From Trinickia violacea (lineage in GTDB: Bacteria; Pseudomonadota; Gammaproteobacteria; Burkholderiales; Burkholderiaceae), in contig NZ_CP040077.1 of NCBI RefSeq assembly GCF_005280735.1, positions 2,108,001 to 2,172,000 on the forward strand: a stretch of DNA of 64,000 nt, read 5' to 3'. The notes beneath the pieces are model-generated. The model had not been told where the DNA came from. It did no database searches and saw nothing but the letters and a program-made list of their open reading frames with translations. Made by a program: the position numbers and the translations under genes. Of the stretch, positions 44,176 through 53,963 are shown in pieces (position 1 is the stretch's first letter; every line of letters starts with the position of its first letter).

Positions 44176-44751
44176 TCAGCGAGCCGGCGTGTCGCCGTCG
44201 TCGGCGGTTCGGCCGATGATCTTCGCCGGAAACGGCTCGCCGCGACGCTCGGGCACGTGCGCGTCTCGCGCCTCGTCTTTGCCTTGGCGCTTCGGCGCGA
44301 CCAGATCGAGCAGCGCCTGCTGCTCGGCCGGAATCACATAATCCCAGCCGAAACGGCTCAACTGCAGGCTTTGCGCGATCCGCAGCGCCGGTTCCATGAA
44401 GCGCACGGCCGCGGCCGGCTCATAGCGGCTTTCGACCGTATCCAGAAAGAGATGCAGCCACCGGCTGAAATGGCGCGGCTCGACGCCGTCGAGCGGCGCA
44501 TGCGCCTGCTGCACGTTGCCGCGGTATTGCTTCGCGCCCAGCACGAGACTGCCCCAGAACGTACACATCTTCGGGAGATGATCGTCCCAGCGGCCTGCGA
44601 GCACCGCGTCGAAGACCGGGCCGAGCAACGCGTCGGCGCGCACGCGGTCATAGAATGCGTAGACCAGTTCACGGATGTTCGCCTCGGTGGGCTCGGCATA
44701 TCGGGAACTCGGCGGGACGTCCGGAGACAGCGGCGTGGAATCTGAATTCAT
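44176..44751 (-). CDS. Group III (P-type) truncated haemoglobin
   Basis: A small haem protein of the TrHb3 class, 191 aa. The globin core runs from about residue 20 to 148. It contains LVYAFYDRVRADALLGPVF, then KMCTFWGSLVLGAKQYRGN, and HFSRWLHLFLDTV with the proximal His of helix F. The C-terminal 40 residues are a charged tail beyond the usual length. It is divergent from an NsrR-type gene with an NsrR-like box between them, which points to a role with nitric oxide or oxygen. Confidence 0.85.
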   Translation of the reverse strand: MNSDSTPLSPDVPPSSRYAEPTEANIRELVYAFYDRVRADALLGPVFDAVLAGRWDDHLPKMCTFWGSLVLGAKQYRGNVQQAHAPLDGVEPRHFSRWLHLFLDTVESRYEPAAAVRFMEPALRIAQSLQLSRFGWDYVIPAEQQALLDLVAPKRQGKDEARDAHVPERRGEPFPAKIIGRTADDGDTPAR

Positions 44752-44827
44752 CTGATGAAGGGCGCGAATTGAGATGATTCGGCGCGGGCAAAAAAAAGTG
44801 ATAAAAAAGGTGAAGCGAATATCTGTT

Positions 44828-44853
44828 TGGTAAAACGTTAAATTGTTATACCA
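44828..44853. promoter_or_regulatory. 26-bp interrupted palindrome upstream of the truncated haemoglobin
   Basis: TGGTAAAAC (44828-44836) and GTTATACCA (44845-44853) match at 8 of 9 positions around an 8-bp AT-rich centre. It lies about 80 nt upstream of the globin start in an AT-rich intergenic region and could be an operator. The binding protein is not identified. Confidence 0.45.
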
Positions 44854-44904
44854 ATTGCTCGACTAGGCGAAATATGAAGCACAATGGCGTTCTAGTAATC
44901 GTCT

Positions 44905-44927
44905 AACGTGTATTTAAAATGCATGTT
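44905..44927. promoter_or_regulatory. NsrR-like operator
   Basis: AACGTGTATTT-A-AAATGCATGTT, an 11-1-11 inverted repeat matching at 9 of 11 pairs, resembles the known NsrR box (two 11-bp half-sites of RATGYATTT type around one base). It is 97 nt before the nsrR-like start and 153 nt from the globin start, so either or both genes may be controlled. Confidence 0.65.
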
Positions 44928-45024
44928 ATGGCGAAGTCAGATCGTCCGCAACCCTTTGGCCAGCACGGTTTTTGCCGAATGTTAATGGCGCGCGTCGCAA
45001 TGTGCGCCTGTCACCATTGCACTC

Positions 45025-45513
45025 ATGAGACTAACCGACTATACCGATTACGCATTGCGCGTAATGCTGTACCTCGCGGTGCGAGGAGACGGATTGGCGA
45101 CGATTCAGGATATTTCGGATGCCTACGGCATTTCGAAAAATCATCTGATGAAAGTCGTGCAGCGGCTCGGCGAATTGGGCTGGATCGAAACGATTCGCGG
45201 CCGCAATGGCGGATTGCGGCTTTTCGAGCAATCGCGGCAGTTGAGCGTCGGCGAAGTGGTGCGCGCCACCGAGAGCGATTTCGCACTCGTCGGCTGTTTC
45301 AGCGGTGAGGGTGTTGCCCCTCGCGCGTGCGTCATCGAGCCGCAATGCCGTCTCAAGCATGTCTTCCACGAGGCGCGCAACGCGTTTCTCGCGGAGCTCG
45401 ACCGCCACACGATCGAGGAGCTGACCCAACCGGCCGCACCGCTTGCCGCGCTGCTCGGTTTCCGGCAGCCCGTGGTGCCGATCGCCGTCAACGACACAGC
45501 GCCGCCCGACTGA
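45025..45513 (+). CDS. nsrR: Rrf2 family regulator, NsrR-like
   Basis: A 162-aa winged-helix iron-sulfur repressor. The N-terminus MRLTDYTDYALRVMLYLAVR and HLMKVVQRLGELGWIETIRG are typical of NsrR. Three cysteines in the order C-x10-C-x5-C (GCFSG, RACV, PQCRL) fit the cluster ligands sensing nitric oxide. The C-terminal HVFHEARNAFLAELD helix is the dimer helix. The neighbouring globin and the NsrR-like box support the name over IscR or RsrR. Confidence 0.85.
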   Translation: MRLTDYTDYALRVMLYLAVRGDGLATIQDISDAYGISKNHLMKVVQRLGELGWIETIRGRNGGLRLFEQSRQLSVGEVVRATESDFALVGCFSGEGVAPRACVIEPQCRLKHVFHEARNAFLAELDRHTIEELTQPAAPLAALLGFRQPVVPIAVNDTAPPD

Positions 45514-45586
45514 GCGAGCAACGCTGACTCGGTTTGTCGTATCTCAATAGAAGCCGCCCATCTGCGCAAAAAATCGGAAAAAAGTG

Positions 45587-45614
45587 CTTGAAACACGCGG
45601 GAGACGCCTCATTT
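45587..45614 (+). promoter_or_regulatory. Sigma-32 type heat-shock promoter of clpB
   Basis: CTTGAAA (45587-45593), 13 bp, then CCTCATTT (45607-45614) is close to the sigma-32 consensus CTTGAAA-N(13-15)-CCCCATnT. The start codon lies 30 nt further on, after GGAGG. Confidence 0.85.
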
Positions 45615-45644
45615 TGGTGATATTCGAAAATTGGAGGTCTCTTG

Positions 45645-48242
<2,598 letters not shown>

Positions 48243-48319
48243 CACTGAACGAGCGCGGCAACCTGCATCCGGCAGCGACTTGGCTCGGGTGGTTCGAGCG
48301 CCGCGCGCAAGCGCTGGAA

Positions 48320-48353
48320 AAACAAACACCCCGCCTTGGCGGGGTGTTTGTTT
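48320..48353 (+). terminator. Rho-independent terminator of clpB
   Basis: A 16-bp stem AAACAAACACCCCGCC (48320-48335) with GGCGGGGTGTTTGTTT (48338-48353). The A-run before and T-run after make it potentially bidirectional. Confidence 0.92.
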
Positions 48354-48407
48354 ATGTGCGCGTTGAATGGGAGAGCCGGTGCCGTCGTCTGATTTGTTGG
48401 TCCGCAC

Positions 48408-48464
48408 TTGATTGGCTTATAAACGAGTCATATTATGTAAAAACGACCTATTTATGAGTCATAT
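48408..48464 (+). promoter_or_regulatory. Promoter and direct-repeat operators of the hipBA module
   Basis: TTGATT (48408-48413), 17 bp and TATTAT (48431-48436) form a good promoter. GAGTCATAT occurs at 48425-48433 (overlapping the -10 element) and at 48456-48464, next to the GTG start of hipB. A weaker related copy (ACGACCTAT) lies at 48443-48451. This arrangement fits autorepression by the antitoxin. Confidence 0.6.
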
Positions 48465-48467
48465 ATC

Positions 48468-48806
48468 GTGAGTAAGCCCGTCACCCGCAGCTATTCCCGC
48501 TACAACCAGGAAGCCGTCGAACTGTTGGCCCTTACCCTGCGCAGCGCACGTATTGAGAAAAAAATGACCGTAGCCAACTTGGCCGAACGGGCAGGGATGT
48601 CGCGCAGCCTCATCCAGCGTATTGAAAGTGGCGACATGGGGTGTGCTATCGGCGCGGTGTTTGAGGTCGCCGCAATTCTAGGGGTCCGCCTGTTCGATGC
48701 CGAGCCCAATGCGTTGACACGTCACTTGGTCCAGGCCCGCGAGAAGCTGACCTTGCTGCCCAAAGCCGTCCATACCCCCGCCAGGGAGGTGAACGATGAA
48801 TTCTAA
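48468..48806 (+). CDS. HipB-like antitoxin, XRE family DNA-binding protein
   Basis: A 112-aa helix-turn-helix protein. The HTH is about residues 24-80 (LRSARIEKKMTVANLAERA, then MSRSLIQRIESGDMGCAIG), as in XRE/HipB regulators, followed by a basic tail. The GTG start at 48468 is next to an operator-like repeat. It overlaps the hipA start by 11 nt, the usual antitoxin-toxin order. The region is visibly less GC-rich than clpB and pbpC, suggesting transfer. Confidence 0.8.
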   Translation: MSKPVTRSYSRYNQEAVELLALTLRSARIEKKMTVANLAERAGMSRSLIQRIESGDMGCAIGAVFEVAAILGVRLFDAEPNALTRHLVQAREKLTLLPKAVHTPAREVNDEF

Positions 48807-50084
48807 GCCTATGGGGGCGCCCAAGGGGGCTTTCGTATGGATCTGGTTGCCCGGGGCAACTGAGCCCGTCGTGGCTGGCAACTTGGTACGGGTGAACGAC
48901 CAGTTGCTCTTCAACTACGGACAAAGCTATTTGGGCAGGGACAATGCCATCCCCATTTATCTGCCGGAGCTGCCTTTGCAGCGTGGCGCCATCGCTCCTG
49001 AACCTGGCAAGGAGATGGCAGGTTGCTTGCGTGATGCAGCGCCGGATGCATGGGGACGTCGCGTGATTCTGAACCACCTCATAGGCACGAGGGGGCGAGA
49101 TGCAGGGGTCAACACCCTGGACGAGTTGACTTACTTGCTGGAATCCGGCTCCGATCGCATAGGCGCTTTGGATTTCCAGCTATCGGCCAAGAACTACGCG
49201 CCGCGCATGGCAAAAACGGCGTCGCTTGAAGAGCTCTTGAGCGCTGCCGAGATGGTCGAGAAAGGAATTCCTTTGACTCCGGAGCTGGAGCAGGCGCTGT
49301 TTCATGGGACCTCGCTCGGTGGTGCGCGTCCCAAGGCCATGATTGAAGAGGGCGACCGCAAATTCATCGCCAAGTTTTCTTCCTCTACCGACACAACCAA
49401 CGTCGTCAAGGCCGAATTTGTCGCGATGCGGCTTGCTGCTTTAGTCGGTCTGAATGTCGCGCCGGTCAGCTTGGTGCGTGCCGCAGGGAAGGATGTGCTG
49501 CTGGTCGAACGATTCGACCGTGTTCGTGCGGACCAGGGATGGCAGCGCAAAGCCATGGTGTCTGCGCTGACTTTATTCGGTCTGGATGAAATGCAGGCGA
49601 GATACGCCAGCTATCAGGACCTCGCTGAAATCATCCGGCGTCGCTTTACCGAGCCGCGAAAAACGCTGCACGAGCTCTTTGGCAGACTGGTCTTCAACAT
49701 CCTCTGTGGAAACACGGATGACCATGCGCGCAACCATGCCGCTTTTTGGGGGGGTGACATGCTCACGTGACGAAGGCATACGACATCTGCCCGCAGATGC
49801 GTGTCGGCAACGAAGCCAGTCAAGCGATGCTTATCCTCGGACAGGACCGCATGAGTCGGCTCGCCACGTGCCTGGAAGCCGCCGTGCATTTTCAGTTGGA
49901 CGCGGCATCGGCTGAGAGCCTGATTGCGAAGCAAATCGAGGGCATCAGAGCGTATTGGGCATCTGTTGCTCAAGAGGCAGGGCTGTCCGAGATAGAACAA
50001 GGCATCCTGAGAGGGCGGGTATTTTTTAATCCTTATATTTTCGAGGATGCGCCGGAACGCTTGCAGGCCATGCAACCTGACTGA
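48796..50084 (+). pseudogene. HipA-like serine/threonine kinase toxin, frameshifted in the kinase core
   Basis: HipA kinases phosphorylate glutamyl-tRNA synthetase or related targets. The first frame (48796-49770, 324 aa) has the HipA N-terminal region, the GGARPKAMIEEG phosphate-binding region and the catalytic loop GNTDDHARNH with Asp309, then stops at a TGA. The expected continuation is in another frame from 49767: TKAYDICPQMRVGNEASQ, containing the metal-binding Asp of the A-Y-D motif, to 50084. Loss of one base near 49767 explains both parts, since restoring it gives MLTLTKAYDICP. A GTG overlaps the stop (GTGA), so the second piece could in principle be translated separately. A real mutation and a sequencing error cannot be told apart here. 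Confidence 0.82.
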
Positions 50085-50190
50085 GACGTAAAAGTCCCGT
50101 TAGCACTGCGGATTGACGGCTTCGAGCCAAACGCGAAATGGCTGCGGACTCTAACTGCGGCACACGCAGATGACTGCCGCTGAAATGACA

Positions 50191-50217
50191 ATGCCCCAGT
50201 CGTAAGGACTGGGGCAT
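50191..50217. terminator. Hairpin between hipA and yidB
   Basis: ATGCCCCAGTC (50191-50201) and GACTGGGGCAT (50207-50217) form a perfect 11-bp stem with a 5-nt loop in the gap between converging genes. A weak T-rich stretch follows on the minus strand, so it may end the yidB transcript. Confidence 0.55.
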
Positions 50218-50282
50218 GAGGTTTGTTGACGGGCTTGGCGACTCATTCAGCGAACCGGCCGCGCGTTGGCTTGTGTGTGCCT

Positions 50283-50732
50283 TCAGGCGTCCTTCTTGCC
50301 GAACAACCCGCCCGCGAGCGATGCCAGGCCGCCGGCGCCGCCGAGCGCACCGAGCACGCTCGACACATCGAGCTGGCCGCCGGCCGGCACTTCGCCGTCA
50401 GGCGTTGCGTGATTGACGACGTGCGGCAGCACCTGCGCGAGCAGCCCGGACACCTGATCGGGCGACACGCCGGCCTTCTGCGCGATGCCGGAGAGCGCGT
50501 CGGAGCCAAGCACGTTCTGCAGCGTTTCCGGCGAGATCGCCTGGTTCGCGCCGTTGCTGATCCACGAGTTGACGATGTCGCCGGCGCCTTTATCGTTGAA
50601 CTGCTGGACCAGGCCGCTCAAGCCGCCCGGCTGGTTGTTGACGAACTCCAAGGCGGCCTGGATCAGATTCTGGCTGCCTTCGGGCGACGAATTGTTGCCT
50701 AGCAGGGACGAGACGGTGTCGAGCAAGCTCAT
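50283..50732 (-). CDS. YidB family protein (DUF937)
   Basis: A 149-aa protein of unknown function. It begins MSLLDTVSSLLGNN and has repeated short blocks typical of DUF937/YidB: LEFVNNQPGGLSGLVQQF, then GDIVNSWISNGANQAISPE and GVSPDQVSGLLAQVLP, ending with a Gly-rich stretch GALGGAGGLASLAGGLFG. The start is the ATG at 50730-50732. It is convergent with hipBA. Confidence 0.88.
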   Translation of the reverse strand: MSLLDTVSSLLGNNSSPEGSQNLIQAALEFVNNQPGGLSGLVQQFNDKGAGDIVNSWISNGANQAISPETLQNVLGSDALSGIAQKAGVSPDQVSGLLAQVLPHVVNHATPDGEVPAGGQLDVSSVLGALGGAGGLASLAGGLFGKKDA

Positions 50733-50835
50733 GACGGACTCTCTTTGCGAACGGCATCGCATTGGGTGCTTGATGCCGGTGGTAAATGGCGCCGCGCGCG
50801 AGGCGCGGCGGACGGGGGGATGCGGATGGCGGCGA

Positions 50836-51339
50836 TCAGCCGCCCGATGCGGCGGCGGCCGACGCCGCCTTGCCTTTCTTCGACTTCTTCGATGCCTTGC
50901 CGCCCGATGCGGCCATCGGCGCGCTCGCGGCGGTGCTCGAGGAGGCCGCGGCCATCGTAGACGGCGCGGCGTTCTTCGACATGGCCTTGGCGGCCGGTGC
51001 CGAAGCGGCGGGGCTCATCGCGCCATTGGCGCTCTTCGTGCTCTTGCTGCCGGCGCCCGTCGGCGGCGCCGACGATCCGCCGATCGTCAGGCCCTCGGAC
51101 TCGAGCTTCGTCACCGATTTCGTGCCGAGGCCCTTGACGCGATTCGCGAGGTCGTCGGCGTCCTTGAACGGACCGTTCTTGGTGCGCTCGTCGATGATGG
51201 CTTTCGACTTGACGGGACCGAGCCCCTTCAAGCTCTCGAGCGTGGTTTGGTCGGCGGTGTTGACGTCGACGGACGCCGCGAACGCCGCGGACATCGTCAG
51301 GAAGCAAGCAACGCACAGCAGTAACAGCTTCTTCAGCAT
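50836..51339 (-). CDS. Secreted helix-hairpin-helix protein (ComEA-like) with disordered tail
   Basis: A 167-aa protein with a signal peptide (residues 1-21, cleavage after AFA). A short ComEA-type helix-hairpin-helix DNA-binding domain covers about residues 22-88 (VDVNTADQTTLESLKGLGPV, then VKGLGTKSVTKLESEGL). The rest is a Ser/Ala/Lys/Met-rich low-complexity tail. It is about the ComEA length but has no anchor helix. A role in DNA uptake is possible, but the competence genes are not nearby. Confidence 0.8.
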   Translation of the reverse strand: MLKKLLLLCVACFLTMSAAFAASVDVNTADQTTLESLKGLGPVKSKAIIDERTKNGPFKDADDLANRVKGLGTKSVTKLESEGLTIGGSSAPPTGAGSKSTKSANGAMSPAASAPAAKAMSKNAAPSTMAAASSSTAASAPMAASGGKASKKSKKGKAASAAAASGG

Positions 51340-51517
51340 GGCAACGACTCCATTGAGGGCAAAGGGAAACAGCCGGGAACGGACGACGCATTGCAGCAGG
51401 CGCTGCGGTTAAGCATAGGACAATTTGCGCGCCCTTTTTATGACCCGCGCAGAGTTTGCCGGGGCCGCCCGAGCGATGTAAAGCGCGTCTGACCTTATTT
51501 GACGATTCACTCTGGAA

Positions 51518-53956
51518 CTAGTGGCGCGACGTTTCGCGAGTGCCGCCGCGCGCGGCGGCACGCTTCGCGCTGGCGCCGCGCACTTCGAAGCGCACGGTGT
51601 CGGCGACGTTGCCGCGCGCGTCGACGAGTTCGAGCACGTGCGTCCCGGGCCACGGCAGCCAGGCGACGCGCGCTGCGCTGCCGAATGGCTTGCCGTCGAG
51701 CCGCCAGGTGCTGCGCGCGGATGAGCCCGGCGCGCGCTCGAACCAGACGCGCTGGCGTGCGGGCGGGATGTCGGGGTCGAGCGCGAAGATCGTGCCGTCT
51801 GTCGGTCCGGCGATTTGCGGCGCGGCGGGTTGCGCACTTGTCGTGGCATTCATCGTGGCGTTCGCGGAGGCGGCGGTATTCGCGGCCAAGCCGACGAACG
51901 GCGTTTGCGTGCCGGCCATGAACCAATCGTCGCGCGCGGGCTCTAGCGCGTTCTCGAAGACGACGCGCGTCCTCACGACCCCCGGCGGCGCGGCGGGCGC
52001 GACGCTCGGCGTGTTCCGATGCAAATAGCCGGCGATCGCCGCCCACACGGGCGACGCCCCGGAGACGCCGGACACGTCCCACATCGGCGTGCCATCGGCA
52101 TTGCCGACCCACACGCCGATCGTGTAGCGCGACGTGAAGCCGACGGTCCAGTTGTCGCGCATGTCTTTGCTGGTGCCGGTCTTCACGGCCGAGAAAAAGC
52201 GCGTCGCGAGCGGGCTGTCGAAACCGAACGTGCGCGTGCGGGCGTTGTTGTCCGACAGGACCGTCGTCACGATGAAGCTTGCATCGCGGCTGAAAACGCG
52301 GGTTTCCTTGACGGCCGATGCCGATGCCGATGCCGATGCCGATGCCGATGCCGATGCCGATGCCGATGCCGATGCCGATGCCGACGCCGATGCTGCTGCG
52401 GCGGACGAGTCGCGCGGAAGATCGAACGTCGGCCGCAGCACGCCGCCGTTCGCGAGCGCGCGATACGAGTTGGTCAGCGTGAGCAGGTTCACGTCCGCGC
52501 TGCCGAGTGCGAGGCTGTAGCCGTAGTAATCGCCTTCCTGCGTGAGCGGCAGGCCGAGCGCGGTGAGCGTCTTGGCGAAGCGGTGCGGCGTGACCATCAC
52601 GAGCGTGCGCACCGCAGGCACGTTCAGCGACGACCCGAGCGCCGTGCGCACGCTGACCCAGCCCTTGAAGCCCTTGTCGTAGTTCTGCGGCATGTAGAGG
52701 CCGCCGCCGGCCGCGAGGTCGAGCGGGGCGTCGTCGAGAAGCGACGCGGTCGTCACGCGCCGCTCGTCGATCGCTTCGGCGTAGAGGAACGGCTTGAGCG
52801 TCGAGCCGGCCTGACGCAGCGCGAGAATCGCATCGACATCGCGCGCCTTCGACAACGCGCCCGACGAGCCGACGTAAGCAAGGATCTCGCCCGTTGCATT
52901 GTCGATGACGATGGCCGCGCCGTCCTGGACGTTGCGCCGATGGGCCGGCGCGTTCAGTTCGATCAGCGTGCGCGTGAGGGTGTCGCGCGCGAAGCGCTGC
53001 AGGCGCGCGTCGAGTGTCGAGCGCACGCGCATGCCCGCACTTGGGCGGACTTCGTTGGCGATGCGCCGCGCGAAGTGGGGCGCTAGCGCATCCGAATCGG
53101 TGGACGCGCTCGCAACGGTGGTCACCGAGGTGGTCACTGCAGCCAGCGCTGGACGCGCAAACGCAAGCTGCACAAAGCCATCGAGATTCGCGCAGCCGCT
53201 TGCCGAATTCATGTCGCGCAGGATGCGGCAGGCGCGATCCGCCACTTTGCGATAGGGCGCGTTCGGCGCGCGGATCAACGCGGCGGCCACCGCCGATTCG
53301 CGCTCGTCGAGCCCGGACGGCGCCTTGCCGAAGAGCGTTTGCGAGAGCGCCGAGAGGCCGACGGTCTCGCCGCGAAACGGCACGAGGTTCAAGTACGCTT
53401 CGAGGATCTGGTCCTTGCGCCAGGTCCGTTCGAGCCAGAGCGCGCTCGCGGCCTGCGTGGCCTTTTGCGCGATCGATCGTTGTCCAGAGCGTTTCGGATC
53501 GTCGTCGAGCAGGCCTGTGAGCTGCATCGTGACCGTCGACGCGCCGCGCGTGCGCGTATTCCACAGGTTGCCCCAGGCCGCGCCCGCGGCGCCGCGCCAG
53601 TCCACGCCGCTGTGCGCGTAGAAGCGCTTGTCCTCGGAAATGACGATCGCCTGCCGCAGCGCGGGCGACACGTCGGCGAGCGCGACCCAGTCGCCGCGCC
53701 GCTCGCTGCGGTCGATGCGCGTGCGTTCGAGCGGCTCGCCGTCGCGTGAGAGTAGTACCCAATCGGAGCTGCGCCAATCGCTTTTGACGGTGTCGAACGT
53801 GGGCAGCGCGAGGGCGTGGAGCGGGAGCAGCGCGAGCATCACGGCGGCGGCTGTAGCTATAGACAGCTTCGCCCGCGCCGCCGTTCGCCGTCCGACACGG
53901 CACGACGGCACATCGTCGTGCGCCGGGAGTCGTGGAGCGAACGTCACGATCGTCAT
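51518..53956 (-). CDS. pbpC: Penicillin-binding protein 1C
   Basis: Bifunctional class A peptidoglycan synthase, 812 aa. After a membrane anchor (about residues 32-50) the GT51 transglycosylase domain has VISEDKRFYAHSGVDW with the catalytic Glu near 112 and GASTVTMQL. The transpeptidase domain has Ser385 in AGSTLKPFLY and K592-T-G-T-S, and the C-terminal BiPBP_C domain starts about 720. Between the two transpeptidase motifs sits a 26-residue Ser-Ala repeat. The start ATG at 53954-53956 is 7 nt after yfhM, the usual partnership. Confidence 0.93.
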   Translation of the reverse strand: MTIVTFAPRLPAHDDVPSCRVGRRTAARAKLSIATAAAVMLALLPLHALALPTFDTVKSDWRSSDWVLLSRDGEPLERTRIDRSERRGDWVALADVSPALRQAIVISEDKRFYAHSGVDWRGAAGAAWGNLWNTRTRGASTVTMQLTGLLDDDPKRSGQRSIAQKATQAASALWLERTWRKDQILEAYLNLVPFRGETVGLSALSQTLFGKAPSGLDERESAVAAALIRAPNAPYRKVADRACRILRDMNSASGCANLDGFVQLAFARPALAAVTTSVTTVASASTDSDALAPHFARRIANEVRPSAGMRVRSTLDARLQRFARDTLTRTLIELNAPAHRRNVQDGAAIVIDNATGEILAYVGSSGALSKARDVDAILALRQAGSTLKPFLYAEAIDERRVTTASLLDDAPLDLAAGGGLYMPQNYDKGFKGWVSVRTALGSSLNVPAVRTLVMVTPHRFAKTLTALGLPLTQEGDYYGYSLALGSADVNLLTLTNSYRALANGGVLRPTFDLPRDSSAAAASASASASASASASASASASASASASAVKETRVFSRDASFIVTTVLSDNNARTRTFGFDSPLATRFFSAVKTGTSKDMRDNWTVGFTSRYTIGVWVGNADGTPMWDVSGVSGASPVWAAIAGYLHRNTPSVAPAAPPGVVRTRVVFENALEPARDDWFMAGTQTPFVGLAANTAASANATMNATTSAQPAAPQIAGPTDGTIFALDPDIPPARQRVWFERAPGSSARSTWRLDGKPFGSAARVAWLPWPGTHVLELVDARGNVADTVRFEVRGASAKRAAARGGTRETSRH
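52314..52391 (-). repeat. Hexanucleotide tandem repeat inside pbpC
   Basis: GCCGAT is repeated 11 times exactly (52314-52379), then GCCGAC and one more GCCGAT, 78 nt in all. On the coding strand it encodes 13 Ser-Ala pairs (about residues 523-548). Because the unit is six bases, slippage changes length without breaking the frame. Confidence 0.95.
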
Positions 53957-53963
53957 CGCAGAC

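Noticed and set aside
49748..49754. G7 tract in hipA as a phase-variation switch
   Set aside because: Neither G6 nor G8 would restore the frame: G8 gives an immediate stop and G6 leads to a wrong frame. The lesion lies further on near 49767.
52314..52391. Repeat array considered as CRISPR
   Set aside because: Units are 6 nt with no spacers and lie inside a coding region, so it is a microsatellite.
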